DNA from: an uncultured Bacilli bacterium
GTDB lineage: Bacteria; Bacillota_I; Bacilli_A; RF39; UBA660
Assembly (NCBI GenBank): GCA_944363805.1
Contig: CALVVH010000086.1
Location: 1-33,238 of the forward strand
DNA: 33,238 nucleotides
Direction of reading: 5' to 3'
A program made the position numbers and the translations under genes. Shown here piece by piece: positions 20,671 to 29,464 of the stretch. The notes under the pieces are model-generated. The model did not search any database and was not told where the DNA came from. It saw only the letters and a program-made list of their open reading frames with translations. Numbering within the stretch: the first letter of the stretch is position 1; each line of letters starts with the position of its first letter.

Positions 20671-21219
20671 ATGGCATTTACCCGCGAATTTATACGAAAC
20701 GTCGCAAAGGAAAGCGGCGTGGAAATCCCCAAGGAGTTGGAGGACGCGCTGGTACAGGAGCATCTTTCCTCCCGCAATGCATACGCGGAAAAGAAGGTGC
20801 AAGAGTATCAGGCGGAAAACCCGGCGGCAGAGGCCCCGAAGGTCACGGACAGCAAAGAGTACAAAGACCTGAAAAAGGCCTTTGACGACTACAAGGCCGA
20901 CCAGACCGCCAAGGAAACCAGAGTCGCCAAGGAAAGCGCCTACCGCGACCTGCTGAAAGCATCCGGCGTAAGCGAAAAGCGCATTGACACCGTAATGCGG
21001 GCATCCGGGCCTATCATTGATGGGTTGGAGCTGGCAGAGGATGGCAAGGCGAAGGACGCGGACAAGCTGGCGGAAGGTATCAAGGCTGAATGGGCGGACT
21101 TCATCCCCACAACCACCACGCAGGGAGCGCCTACCGCGAACCCGCCTACATTGACCGAAGAACCCAACAAAGACAACTTGCTGGCAGTCAGAAAGGCTAT
21201 GGGACTGCCGGTAAATTGA
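20671..21219 (+). CDS. Phage scaffolding protein, GP20 family
   Basis: 182 residues. It opens MAFTREFIRNVAKESGVEIP, then a long charged coiled coil (EKKVQEYQAENPAAEAPKVT through KKAFDDYKADQTAKE), a helical region and a Thr/Pro-rich segment (PTTTTQGAPTANPPTLTEEP) before a basic C-terminal helix. This is the plan of the GP20 'minor structural protein' family that scaffolds procapsid assembly and then leaves or is degraded. The C-terminal helix normally binds the capsid protein, whose gene follows 15 bases later. Confidence 0.88.
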   Translation: MAFTREFIRNVAKESGVEIPKELEDALVQEHLSSRNAYAEKKVQEYQAENPAAEAPKVTDSKEYKDLKKAFDDYKADQTAKETRVAKESAYRDLLKASGVSEKRIDTVMRASGPIIDGLELAEDGKAKDADKLAEGIKAEWADFIPTTTTQGAPTANPPTLTEEPNKDNLLAVRKAMGLPVN

Positions 21220-21234
21220 AAGGAGAAATGATAA

Positions 21235-22101
21235 ATGGCGCAGAATCTTTCCGCCGCACTTTTCAAGAATTATACCCCGCTGCTTGATGAAGCCTATAAG
21301 CTGGCATCTCTGACGGCAAAGCTGGACACCGCTGACGATCTGGTGCGCTACACTTCCGGAGCGCATGAAGTTATCGTTCAGAAGATGACATTGCAGGGCC
21401 TGGCTGACTATGACCGCGTGACTGGATATGTTGCTGGCGAGGTATCTCTGGCGAATGAAAGCATCCCGTTCAACTACGAGCGCGGAAGAATGTTCGTGGT
21501 TGACAACATGGATAACGAGGAAACCGCTGGCGTGGCCTATGGCCGTCTTGCTGGTGAGTTCCTGCGTTCCTATGTTGTGCCTGAGATTGATGCAGTTCGC
21601 TTTGCGGCCTATGCTGCAAACAAGGGCAATACTGCCGATGATGCGGCCATTGCGGAGGGCGGCTGGTACAAGAAGGTTTCTGCCGCTTGGCGCGAGCTGA
21701 CTGAAAATGAAGTGCCTGAGAATGATCGGCATCTTTTCATCACCGCCGCTGGCTACGAAGACATCATGAACATGGATACCATCAAGGCCAAGACTTTCTT
21801 TGACCAGTGTGCTTCCGTTACCATTGTTCCCCAGTCCCGTTTCTATGAAACCGTAAAGCTGACTGCGAACGGTGCTGGCGGATATGCGCGTGAGACTGGC
21901 GCGAACAATATTAACTTCGAGCTGATTCACAAGCCCGCCGTCATTCAGGTGCTTAAGCATCAGGACGCGAAAGTAATTCGCCCGGAAGACAATCAGACCG
22001 CCGATGCATGGAAGTTTGGCTACCGCGTTTATGGCCTGAATGATGTGTATGAGAACAAAGTGAAGGGCATTTATGTGTCCACGTCTAACGTGACTGAGTA
22101 A
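21235..22101 (+). CDS. Major capsid protein (HK97 fold)
   Basis: 288 residues, typical size. It reads as an HK97-fold shell protein: an N-terminal arm (NLSAALFKNYTPLLDEAYKL), the E-loop region (VTGYVAGEVSLANESIPFNY), the spine helix (AGVAYGRLAGEFLRSYVVPE) and the A-domain strands (HLFITAAGYEDIM, VIQVLKHQDAKVI). A strong ribosome site (AAAGGAG) and C-rich codons fit very high expression. It lies directly after its scaffold, as usual. Confidence 0.92.
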   Translation: MAQNLSAALFKNYTPLLDEAYKLASLTAKLDTADDLVRYTSGAHEVIVQKMTLQGLADYDRVTGYVAGEVSLANESIPFNYERGRMFVVDNMDNEETAGVAYGRLAGEFLRSYVVPEIDAVRFAAYAANKGNTADDAAIAEGGWYKKVSAAWRELTENEVPENDRHLFITAAGYEDIMNMDTIKAKTFFDQCASVTIVPQSRFYETVKLTANGAGGYARETGANNINFELIHKPAVIQVLKHQDAKVIRPEDNQTADAWKFGYRVYGLNDVYENKVKGIYVSTSNVTE

Positions 22102-22112
22102 GGGGCGATACG

Positions 22113-22223
22113 ATGGGCAAGACTTGCTGGAAGAATGAAAACGGTGAAACTGTTTTCGGTGTGAAGCAGCAGGACAACAAAACAGAAAAGCAAGCCACGC
22201 AAACAAAAGTCACGAAGAAATAA
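22113..22223 (+). CDS. 36-aa Lys/Gln-rich peptide after the capsid gene
   Basis: MGKTCWKNENGETVFGVKQQ followed by a Lys/Thr/Gln tail. ATG 22113 lies behind GGGGCGATACG and fills the gap between capsid and connector. Small basic peptides in this place may be capsid-associated; no family is recognised. Confidence 0.5.
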   Translation: MGKTCWKNENGETVFGVKQQDNKTEKQATQTKVTKK

Positions 22224-22240
22224 GGAAAGGAGGCAGCGCA

Positions 22241-22666
22241 ATGCTGGAGCAAATCTTGATGGAGATCAACAATCTGTTTGTGGTCCCTGATGGCAGACAT
22301 GCCGGGAAGTATAGCATTAAAGGCGGCAGCATTGCGCTTGACTTCCTTGCCGAAGGTCAATACTTCTGGATGAAAGGCAGCGTGTTCAACGACGGTCTGC
22401 ACGTCTATCCCGCTGCTGACCTTACGGATGAGGACTTTGACGGCGTTGTAATCGCTATGGCGGTTCCTCAGGCATTGATAGCGCTATCGGATGAGATCAA
22501 GGCATGGGTGGACAAGAACGGGCAGGAAAGCCCGTACACGTCCGAGAGCTTTGGAGGGTATAGCTACAGCAAAGCGACCAACGCGCAGGGCTTGGCAGTT
22601 GGCTGGCGTGACGTTTTCCGGGCAAGGCTGAACCCGTGGCGGAAGATCAAGGGGGTGGACATGTAA
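22241..22666 (+). CDS. Head-tail connector (adaptor) protein
   Basis: 141 residues, first of the connector set after the capsid gene. Its helices and strands (MLEQILMEINNLFVV, SIALDFLAEGQYFWMKGSVF, QALIALSDEIKAWVDKNGQE) and the size resemble adaptor proteins of the SPP1 gp15 / HK97 gp6 type that dock onto the portal. The assignment rests mainly on gene order. AAAGGAGG precedes the ATG. It overlaps the next gene by one base. Confidence 0.72.
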   Translation: MLEQILMEINNLFVVPDGRHAGKYSIKGGSIALDFLAEGQYFWMKGSVFNDGLHVYPAADLTDEDFDGVVIAMAVPQALIALSDEIKAWVDKNGQESPYTSESFGGYSYSKATNAQGLAVGWRDVFRARLNPWRKIKGVDM

Positions 22667-23010
22667 TGCTTTTGGATGACTACGGCAGGAAGTGCGTTCT
22701 GCTGGAAAAAACAAACGTGCCTGACGGGTTTGGAGGATATGAAACCGCATGGAAGGACGGAATAGAATTCCAAAACTATCAGGCTTTGGAAAGCAGCATG
22801 GAGGCCCGAATAGCCGAAAAGCAGGGCGTTACGAGCGTGTATAACGTGCTTGTGAAAAGAGACCTTCCCATTGAGTACCATTCTGTTTTTCGTGACGAAA
22901 CCACCAAACAGACCTACCGAGTCACGTCCGACCCATCAGACGAACAGGCACCGAAATCCGCGAGTTTTGACCTGAAATTCTTCACGGCTGAAAGGTGGGC
23001 GCTGACGTGA
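22666..23010 (+). CDS. Head-closure (stopper) protein
   Basis: 114 residues, beta-rich (KCVLLEKTNVPDGFGGYETA, then VYNVLVKRDLPIEYHSVFRD). DGFGGYETAW followed by a strand-rich body is typical of the SPP1 gp16-like head-closure family, which seals the portal and presents a surface for the tail. ATG 22666 overlaps the preceding stop. It shares four bases with the next start. Confidence 0.78.
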   Translation: MLLDDYGRKCVLLEKTNVPDGFGGYETAWKDGIEFQNYQALESSMEARIAEKQGVTSVYNVLVKRDLPIEYHSVFRDETTKQTYRVTSDPSDEQAPKSASFDLKFFTAERWALT

Positions 23011-23375
23011 CCAAGGACGAGGCGCTATACCAGTTTTTTAAGTCTTTTGGTATTCCAGCCTATGCGGAGAACCTTGTACCGGACGATGCGGTTTTCCCCT
23101 ATCTAACGTACAGCCTGCCCATGGGGAATTGGTACGCGCAGGAAACGTCCATCACGGCAAACCTGTACTATTACGGAACAAGCGAAAAGCCTATCGCATT
23201 GAAGGCGCGGGAGTTGTCGGAGAAGATCGGGAAAGGAATCGGGATTTTGTGTGATGATGGCATTGTGTGGCTGTCACCCGGAAGCCCGTTCATTCAGCCG
23301 CTACGGGACGAAGTGAGCGATTCCATTAGACGGAGATACATCAACATTTCCGTTAGATGGCTGACGACTATTTGA
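23007..23375 (+). CDS. Tail-terminator / tail-completion protein
   Basis: 122 residues from GTG 23007 (GTGA overlap with the previous stop); an in-frame GTG at 22995 is less likely. The segment FFKSFGIPAYAENLVPDDAV, the strand FPYLTYSLPMGNW and the helix KARELSEKIGKGI are features of the SPP1 gp17-like tail-terminator family, which caps the tail tube. Its place between the closure protein and the tail tube gene supports this. Confidence 0.8.
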   Translation: MTKDEALYQFFKSFGIPAYAENLVPDDAVFPYLTYSLPMGNWYAQETSITANLYYYGTSEKPIALKARELSEKIGKGIGILCDDGIVWLSPGSPFIQPLRDEVSDSIRRRYINISVRWLTTI

Positions 23376-23392
23376 GAAAGGAGTAAAACAAC

Positions 23393-24007
23393 ATGGCTGA
23401 TGTTGGGATGATTACGCCTGTTCGGGCGGAGAGCTTCAAACAGATGATTTTTGACGCGGGCATGCTGCTGAAAGATTTTGAATATGCCAGCGCTACGGAC
23501 GCTGCGACCCTTGCCCAGCTGATTGCAACGGCGAAGGAAGAAGGAACTTCCCTGATGGGGGCCACCAAGGGCGGCGTGAATATCCAGAGCGCTTACACCT
23601 TCTGGGAGCCGGAAGTGGACGGCAAGCGCATGTCCTTTGTGGGCGCTAAGCGCATGGATAACGCCGAAGTGAAGATCACCGGCACGCTGGTGGAGTACAG
23701 CCCGGACAACCTGAAAGACGTGCTTGCGCTGGCGGACAAGACCGGCGAAGGCGCAAAGATCACCGTGCAGCCGCGATTCTCCATCAAGCAGGGGGATTAC
23801 ATTCCCAGCCTTGTATGGGTGGGGAATCACGGTTCTGACGGTATCGTGCTGGTGGAACTGAAAAACGCGCTTTGCACCACCGGCCTGAACACCCAGACCA
23901 CCGACAAGGACGTGGGCACCCTGCCCTTTGAGTTTGTGGGACATGCGGACGATGTGTCCAGTACCGAATTGCCTATCAAGATTCTGTTTTTTGGCGTTGC
24001 TGCGTGA
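23393..24007 (+). CDS. Major tail (tube) protein
   Basis: 204 residues with a strong ribosome site (AAAGGAG). The pattern is that of phi13/SPP1-type tail tube proteins: MADVGMITPVRAESFKQMIF, beta strands around GATKGGVNIQSAYTFWEPEV and GALVEYS-like segments, and an ending in which VGHADDVSSTELPIKILFFG closes the fold. It polymerises into the non-contractile tail tube. Codon choice is strongly C-ending, as for other abundant structural proteins here. Confidence 0.85.
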   Translation: MADVGMITPVRAESFKQMIFDAGMLLKDFEYASATDAATLAQLIATAKEEGTSLMGATKGGVNIQSAYTFWEPEVDGKRMSFVGAKRMDNAEVKITGTLVEYSPDNLKDVLALADKTGEGAKITVQPRFSIKQGDYIPSLVWVGNHGSDGIVLVELKNALCTTGLNTQTTDKDVGTLPFEFVGHADDVSSTELPIKILFFGVAA

Positions 24008-24020
24008 TGGAGGATGACAC

Positions 24021-24329
24021 ATGAAACTGTCCGAAATGTCCACGGTTGATGGATTCCAGATGACGGCGCGGCTCGTGCCGCACGTTGACGCGATCATGGC
24101 CGACCAGAACGTACGGAAGGTGATGACCGATGGAAAGAACAGAAGCGTTTTCAGCGCCTATATGGCCATGCTTGGCGCGGCTGCTGGCGCTAGGATGGAC
24201 GATACCGTGGAGATTCTTTCCGCCTTGACTGGGAAAAGCGCCGAAGAAATCAAGGCCCAGCCGTTCAAGGACACGCTGGCAGACGCTAAGGCCGTATGGG
24301 ACGCTGACCTGAAACAGCTTTTTTTCTAA
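24021..24329 (+). CDS. Tail assembly chaperone, short product (gpG-like)
   Basis: 102 residues, helical (VDGFQMTARLVPHVDAIMAD, YMAMLGAAAGARMDD, SALTGKSAEEIKAQPF). Gene order (tube, this gene, tape measure) and the slippery sequence at its end identify it as the short form of the tail assembly chaperone, which coats the tape measure during assembly. It ends CTT TTT TTC TAA. Most ribosomes would stop here. Confidence 0.85.
   Translation: MKLSEMSTVDGFQMTARLVPHVDAIMADQNVRKVMTDGKNRSVFSAYMAMLGAAAGARMDDTVEILSALTGKSAEEIKAQPFKDTLADAKAVWDADLKQLFF
24320..24326 (+). promoter_or_regulatory. Programmed -1 frameshift site (T TTT TTC)
   Basis: The heptamer TTTTTTC has the X XXY YYZ form in the reading frame of the upstream gene and lies directly before its stop. 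After a -1 slip the next codons (CTA ACC GCC GCT) run without stop into the following frame. Confidence 0.82.
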
Positions 24330-24628
24330 CCGCCGCTGCTGGGGGTGGGCGCGTGCTTGGTGTGATCGCATCAAGCACCGTTCCGCTCACGGTTGGCGGC
24401 TTAAGCCTTATTTTGCGCGAAAAAGAGGCCGAAGAATTGGTCAAAGTAAGGCAAACAATGATACTTGAGGCCATAGCGCGCGGCCTTGGGGCCAAGGACA
24501 TGCCCAGCATTGTTGATGATCTGGAAAGGCTGCGGCATGGTGCGCGTGAGAAAAAGCGCGAGGGTGGCGCGGAAACGATTTTGACTGCCGAAAAGGGCAT
24601 TTTTCAGTTTTTGAGGAAGGAGGGGTAA
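24326..24628 (+). CDS. Tail assembly chaperone extension (T part of the gpGT-like fusion)
   Basis: Entered by -1 frameshift, giving a product of about 202 residues when joined to 24021-24326. The extension begins LTAAAGGGRVLGVIASSTVP, a flexible linker, then a helical domain (REKEAEELVKVRQTMILEAI, MPSIVDDLERLRHGAREKKR). In lambda-like systems the T domain binds the tube protein while the G part binds the tape measure. An independent start at GTG 24353 is possible but has no good ribosome site. It ends four bases before the tape measure gene. Confidence 0.82.
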   Translation, partial: LTAAAGGGRVLGVIASSTVPLTVGGLSLILREKEAEELVKVRQTMILEAIARGLGAKDMPSIVDDLERLRHGAREKKREGGAETILTAEKGIFQFLRKEG

Positions 24629-24631
24629 AGC

Positions 24632-26521
24632 GTGGATGTATTTGCGTTGCAGGCTTCAATAGGACTTGATACGAGCAGTTTCTCCAAAAGCATTGGAAGC
24701 GCAAGCAAGATGTTTGAAAATCTTGAAGAATCTGCGGAAGATGCAAGAAAGCCTTTATCGAGCTATAAAGGCGACGTAATGAAGCTTGCGCAGGCTTTCC
24801 GAAAGGAAGGAATGACAATGTCTGATGCCTTGAAAAAGGCATATCAGAGCATTGATAAATCACTATATGGTATCGGTCAATCATCTGACAGCGCTGGGAA
24901 AAAAGCAAAAAATGCCGGTAAAAATATAAAAAGTTCCGGTAACGATGCCAAAAGCGCAGGAGGAAAGTTTGAATCATTAAGAAAAAGTGTAAGCGCCTTA
25001 GACGTTGCTTTTGGTAGCCTGCTTGCTAGTGGCATAAGGCGCTTGGCCTCTGCTATACCAGATTTTGCCCAAAGCGTTGTGAATGCCGCCGCGATGGTCA
25101 GCGCGGAGGTTGCGCAGTTTGAGGCTACTTTCGGCGATCTTGGGGACGCTGCTGAAACCGTGTTTTCGGGAATGGCCGCTGATACTGGCATTGTTGCTGA
25201 CCGTTTGAAAACACTTGGCACTAAGGCTTTTGCGCAGTTCAAGGGCGCGGGCCTTGAGGCTGATGAAGCAATCGTAGAAATGGACCGGCATATGCGCCTT
25301 GCGGCTGATGCGGCGGCGTACTATGATATATCGTTGGAAGATGCGGACGAAAGATTGCGATCCTTTGAACGCGGAAACACTGAGGCCGGTGACGCTATCG
25401 GTCTTTTTACCTCTGAAAGCCAAAGAAACTCCTACGCGCTAGAGCGCTACGGCAAAAAGTGGATTGACCTGTCAGAGGCGCAAAAGCAAATGCTGATGTT
25501 GGATGTCGCGGAGGACATCTACAACCAAAGTGGAGCTATGGGGCAGGCGGAGCGAGAGAGCAACAACCTAGCCAACGTGCTCGGCAACCTTAGCTCTGTT
25601 TGGCAGCGTGACGTGTTGGCTGTGATTGGCGCACCTATAGAATCCGCATTCACACCATTTGCGCAAGAATTGACGGAATTTTTGCAGAACGAAACAGTAC
25701 AGGAAAAACTTAAAGAGTTTGGTGAAACGCTGGGCGGAATAGCAGAAATGACGTTTGAAGGAATCATGGATTTCCTAAATCAGCTATTAGCCAGCGGAAG
25801 CATAAGCGAAGCGTTGCAAAGCCTTGCAGAAAACGGAAGCGATGCATGGAGTTTTTTGAGCGACATGTGGTCATTTTCTCAATGGCTAATAAACAATCAA
25901 GCGGCATTGATGACCGTGGTCGGCACTCTGTCGCTTTTGTGGACCGTTATGCATCCAAAATCTTTGATTTTCACCGCTTTGAGCTTGATAATCTCGAATT
26001 GGGAAACTATCAAGGAATGGGTCACTATAGCATACAATGCCATTGTTGACTTTTTCAGCATCACAATCCCGTCGGCGTGGAATAGCTTCATTCAGGGGAT
26101 TGTTGATGGGTGGAATAGTGTTGTCGGGTGGATTAGTAGCGCTGTAGACAAAGTCATGGAGTTCCTAGGGCTTGCTAGCGAAGCCGAAAAGACAGCCGTT
26201 AGAATAGGTGGAGATGGTGGACAGTATGGTGGTGGTGGTGGCAAATTTGCCACAGGCTTGACCCGCGTCCCCTATGACAACTTCCCCGCGCTGCTGCACC
26301 GCGACGAAGCCGTACTAACCCGCACACAGGCGGCGGACTGGCGCGCCGGGCGGTCCGGCAATATTGACGTGTCGGCTATCGCCTCTGCGGTATACAGCGC
26401 CGTTGTGGCGGGCATGTCTGGCGTGTCGGTAAATATGGATAGCCAGCGTGTAGGCGACATGGTGACGGGCCGTGTAAGCCAGAATATAGCCATGGCGGCA
26501 TGGGAGGGTAGATATTCATGA
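24632..26521 (+). CDS. Tape measure protein
   Basis: 629 residues, short for the family. By the usual ratio of about 0.15 nm per residue this predicts a tail near 95 nm. The N terminus is long helical coils with a Gly/Lys/Ser hinge (GKNIKSSGNDAKSAGGKF). Hydrophobic segments lie around 430-500 (QAALMTVVGTLSLLWTVMH, IFTALSLIISNW). After a glycine hinge (GGDGGQYGGGGGK) comes the conserved ending YDNFPALLHRDEAVLTRTQA. GTG 24632 follows AAGGAGGGG. AT content is higher at the start, suggesting exchange. It overlaps Dit by four bases (ATGA). Confidence 0.92.
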   Translation: MDVFALQASIGLDTSSFSKSIGSASKMFENLEESAEDARKPLSSYKGDVMKLAQAFRKEGMTMSDALKKAYQSIDKSLYGIGQSSDSAGKKAKNAGKNIKSSGNDAKSAGGKFESLRKSVSALDVAFGSLLASGIRRLASAIPDFAQSVVNAAAMVSAEVAQFEATFGDLGDAAETVFSGMAADTGIVADRLKTLGTKAFAQFKGAGLEADEAIVEMDRHMRLAADAAAYYDISLEDADERLRSFERGNTEAGDAIGLFTSESQRNSYALERYGKKWIDLSEAQKQMLMLDVAEDIYNQSGAMGQAERESNNLANVLGNLSSVWQRDVLAVIGAPIESAFTPFAQELTEFLQNETVQEKLKEFGETLGGIAEMTFEGIMDFLNQLLASGSISEALQSLAENGSDAWSFLSDMWSFSQWLINNQAALMTVVGTLSLLWTVMHPKSLIFTALSLIISNWETIKEWVTIAYNAIVDFFSITIPSAWNSFIQGIVDGWNSVVGWISSAVDKVMEFLGLASEAEKTAVRIGGDGGQYGGGGGKFATGLTRVPYDNFPALLHRDEAVLTRTQAADWRAGRSGNIDVSAIASAVYSAVVAGMSGVSVNMDSQRVGDMVTGRVSQNIAMAAWEGRYS

Positions 26522-27294
26522 TAGGCGGACGCTATGACGTGCGGCTGAACGGAATCAGCTTGAACGACTTTGGGGAGGATGTCATCATCACCGATATCGT
26601 GGAGGATGACCCGTCAGAGGTTGAAACGGTGCAGTCAATGCCCTATGCCAACAGGAGCTACTATGCGGGCCGTGTGCGTGATGGGCTGTCTGTGACTGTG
26701 ACGTTCGCCATTCGCGCTTATGGCATCATTCAGCGCACGGACATCTACAGCCGGATAGCCCAATGGGCAACAAAGCCCGGCTTCCTTGAGATCAACGACC
26801 GCACAGGTCAACGGCTGTACATCGACGCGGCAAAGTTACCGTCTGTAGGCAGTGTGCGGAATTGGACGGACACGGTATCGATACAGTTTATGGCCTATAG
26901 CAAACCGTTTTGGGAGGGTTGCTTCACGGCCATGGCGTCGCAAGCAACAGCCACAACAGCCGCGTCAATGGCCCTGTTTGCGCCCGGAAACGCTGAATCC
27001 TGCGTGCTGGATGCGAAAATCACGGCCACAACGGCTATCACATCGTTGACAATCTCTTGCGGAAGTGATAAATTTGTAATAGCAGCAAGCGTGCAGCCGG
27101 GGCAGGTGCTTGAAATATCGCACACCGATGACGGATATCTGCGGATCACGGTGAATGGTCAGAGCGTGCTTGCGAACAGGAGTGCAGACAGCACGGACGA
27201 AATACGGCTTGTGCCGGGCGCGTCAAACACTGTCAGCGTCACGGCAAATGGGCAGTTTACGGCAACAGTATCAACAAGGGGGGCGTGGCAATGA
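26518..27294 (+). CDS. Distal tail protein (Dit, SPP1 gp19.1-like)
   Basis: 258 residues. Its beta-rich N-terminal half includes YDVRLNGISLNDFGEDVIIT, the ring-forming region VTVTFAIRAYGIIQRTDIYS and AKLPSVGSVRNWTDTVSIQF followed by KPFWEG, the hallmark of Dit proteins. The C-terminal half (about 150-258) is a second beta domain, as in evolved Dits with carbohydrate-binding modules. It forms the hexameric hub between tube and tail tip. ATG overlaps the tape measure stop. Confidence 0.88.
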   Translation: MIGGRYDVRLNGISLNDFGEDVIITDIVEDDPSEVETVQSMPYANRSYYAGRVRDGLSVTVTFAIRAYGIIQRTDIYSRIAQWATKPGFLEINDRTGQRLYIDAAKLPSVGSVRNWTDTVSIQFMAYSKPFWEGCFTAMASQATATTAASMALFAPGNAESCVLDAKITATTAITSLTISCGSDKFVIAASVQPGQVLEISHTDDGYLRITVNGQSVLANRSADSTDEIRLVPGASNTVSVTANGQFTATVSTRGAWQ

Positions 27295-29030
27295 GGCTAC
27301 CGAGGCTGTTAAACGCTGATGGTTCCGAACGTGCCCGCCTCCATCCCGTCAAACTGAGTGCGACAATCAACAAAACCCCGCTTTCTGTATCAAACATGGT
27401 CGTTTTTGCCGAGAATGACATCTTTGTTCGGGATTTTGTTGAAATCTACAAAAAAGACAAAAGCCTAGGTATCTTCCGTGTTTCGAGCGTGGGGCGCGAA
27501 TCGAAGGGAACGCAAAACATCAACCTTTCGCACGGAATCGCAACGCTAGAGGACAGCGTCACCCCGGCAGAAACCACGGTGCAGGGCACGCTTTCGTCTG
27601 TTGTGGCCACCCTGCTGGGGTACCAGAAGGGTACCGCGCGATGGGTCGTTGGTAGCGTACCGAACGAGGGAGCCTACAAGCTGGAAGTGGACAGGACGAA
27701 CCTGCTTCAAGCCTTCTGCGACTTGTGCAAACAGGCGCGGGATTACGTTTTTCGGTACGACCAGACCACCACGCCGTGGAAGATCAACGCATACCCTGTT
27801 GCGTCAGAAAACCTGTCTGAATGCCGCCTAAGTCGGAACGTATCAAGCCCGCGCATGACCATCGACGAAAGCGACCTGTGCACGCGCGTGATTGCCACGC
27901 AACTTGACAACGGCTATATGGATGCTGATACCATCAGTACGTGGGGTATTGTTGAGCGTGATCTAGGTGTGGCTGATGACAGCGACGCGGCAGAGGTTAA
28001 AAAGTACGCTGCGGAAGTGCTGGAAGCGCGAAAAAACCCCGCTATCAGCGTTGAGATTGACGCGTTCGAGCTGTCGGACCGCACAGGCGACCCTATAGAC
28101 CGCTTTGAAATCGGGTACAGGTGCCGGGTTGCTATGGCAGATATCGGTATTTCGGTGCTTGAGACAATCGAGACGCTGTACTATGGCGACCTGCTGGCAT
28201 CCCCTGATATCGTCATCATCACACTAGCCAACAAGCCGCGCGACGTGAGCAAAAGCCTAGCTTCTCTTGCGAATCAGACTAGCGGGCTTACGAGCACGGT
28301 GACGAAATATGGTAGCAGCATTCGCGGAAATTCTTCCGCGATTGACGACAATAAACAATTCATCATACGTGACCGTGAAATCATCGACCTGCATACCAAG
28401 ACTATAGAGGAACAGGGCCTTGTGCTGAAAGAGGCTGAAATCCAACTCGGCGACGCGAAAATCATCCTTGAGGCACACCAGCAGACGCTAACGGAGCATG
28501 GGCGAAGGCTATCCCAGGCGGAGGTGGACATCGACGGGGCGAAGGCCGAGATCTCGCTGAAAGCCAACCAGACGACCGTTGACGCGCTGGGCACGCGGGT
28601 ATCGAGCGCGGAGGTGCGGATAAGCGGCGCGGAGGCGAAGATTGAGCTGAAGGTAAATCGGGACGGTGTGATATCGGCTATTAACCTTTCGCCTGAGGCA
28701 ATCACGATTCAGTCTAAAAGGATCAACCTTGTTGGGTATGTTACGGCGCAACAGCTTGAAGCCGAGCTTGCAAATATAGAGCTGAGTTTTAACGAGCGGA
28801 TATATACCAAGACGCTTCAAGCAAACTCCGTTGCCACAGGGGAATTTACGCTAAGCGGAACAAGGATGTCAAAAATAAATAAGACATTCCTTACTGGTGT
28901 GAAAATAAGTGTAGGAAAAGCTACAGCTAGAGTAATGCATGCTAATGGTAGCCCGATGGAAATAACGTATGTTTCTAGCGTAACAATATCTAATAGCGAC
29001 GACGATATCTATTATGTGGGATATTATTGA
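27291..29030 (+). CDS. Tail-associated protein (Tal), prophage endopeptidase-tail family
   Basis: 579 residues. The N-terminal 350 residues are the gp27/Tal hub fold (GSERARLHPVKLSATINKTP, then RDFVEIYKKDKSLGIFRVSS and the FEIGYRCRVAMADIGIS region). From about 360 on there are coiled-coil repeats (AEIQLGDAKIILEAHQQTLT, GRRLSQAEVDIDGAKAEISL) and a small C-terminal domain. It forms the trimeric tail tip and probably opens the cell wall. The last 60 residues are more AT-rich, as if replaced. ATG 27291 behind AAGGGGGG overlaps the Dit stop; GTG 27285 is an alternative. Confidence 0.88.
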   Translation: MRLPRLLNADGSERARLHPVKLSATINKTPLSVSNMVVFAENDIFVRDFVEIYKKDKSLGIFRVSSVGRESKGTQNINLSHGIATLEDSVTPAETTVQGTLSSVVATLLGYQKGTARWVVGSVPNEGAYKLEVDRTNLLQAFCDLCKQARDYVFRYDQTTTPWKINAYPVASENLSECRLSRNVSSPRMTIDESDLCTRVIATQLDNGYMDADTISTWGIVERDLGVADDSDAAEVKKYAAEVLEARKNPAISVEIDAFELSDRTGDPIDRFEIGYRCRVAMADIGISVLETIETLYYGDLLASPDIVIITLANKPRDVSKSLASLANQTSGLTSTVTKYGSSIRGNSSAIDDNKQFIIRDREIIDLHTKTIEEQGLVLKEAEIQLGDAKIILEAHQQTLTEHGRRLSQAEVDIDGAKAEISLKANQTTVDALGTRVSSAEVRISGAEAKIELKVNRDGVISAINLSPEAITIQSKRINLVGYVTAQQLEAELANIELSFNERIYTKTLQANSVATGEFTLSGTRMSKINKTFLTGVKISVGKATARVMHANGSPMEITYVSSVTISNSDDDIYYVGYY

Positions 29031-29043
29031 TCGAGGTGATGAC

Positions 29044-29217
29044 ATGAAGAATATTGAACTATGGCTGAAAGCTATTAAGGACAAACTCTCCACTGTTCGG
29101 GTGTGCGGTCAGGATGATATTAATTCCATGACCGCCGTGTTTAATACGCTGGATGATCTGATTGACAAAGCGAAGCGGGAGGCGGAGCAGGATGAAGCTA
29201 ACAACCAGCAAGAATAA
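29044..29217 (+). CDS. 57-aa helical protein between tail genes
   Basis: MKNIELWLKAIKDKLSTVRV followed by a helix (MTAVFNTLDDLIDKAKREAE) and an acidic end. ATG 29044 follows GAGGTGATG. No family is recognised. It overlaps the next gene by 26 bases. It may be a baseplate assembly factor, judging only from position. Confidence 0.6.
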   Translation: MKNIELWLKAIKDKLSTVRVCGQDDINSMTAVFNTLDDLIDKAKREAEQDEANNQQE

Positions 29218-29464
29218 GGAATACACCGTATCTTGGGCCGGACAATCCCTGACCAAAAGCCGGGAGATGCTGATCCAAATGCCTGAGATACGCCCGCTGG
29301 TGAAGCTGATCGAGGAGTTTGACGGTATTGAGTGGGCCAAAACCACCGGACCGGACGGGCAGCCTGACAGGAAGTTTGAGGGGACCATGCACATTAAGGC
29401 GGCATCGCGCCTTGAGAATGGGAACGTACTGATCACGCTGGAAATGGAGGCGGAATCTGAATGA
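29192..29464 (+). CDS. 90-aa tail-region protein, unknown function
   Basis: A helix-strand mix: TSKNKEYTVSWAGQSLTKSR, then MPEIRPLVKLIEEFDGIEW and the strand pair EGTMHIKAASRLENGNVLIT. No known motif. The start follows GGAGGCGGAGCAGG and overlaps the upstream gene; the end overlaps the BppU gene by four bases. This suggests a part of the baseplate operon. Confidence 0.62.
   Translation: MKLTTSKNKEYTVSWAGQSLTKSREMLIQMPEIRPLVKLIEEFDGIEWAKTTGPDGQPDRKFEGTMHIKAASRLENGNVLITLEMEAESE

Noticed and set aside
20620..22206. A 528-codon open frame on the minus strand opposite scaffold and capsid genes
   Set aside because: It mirrors the C- and G-ending codons of two certain + strand genes, has low-complexity Leu/Val-rich content without a recognisable domain, and lacks a ribosome site or promoter on that strand.
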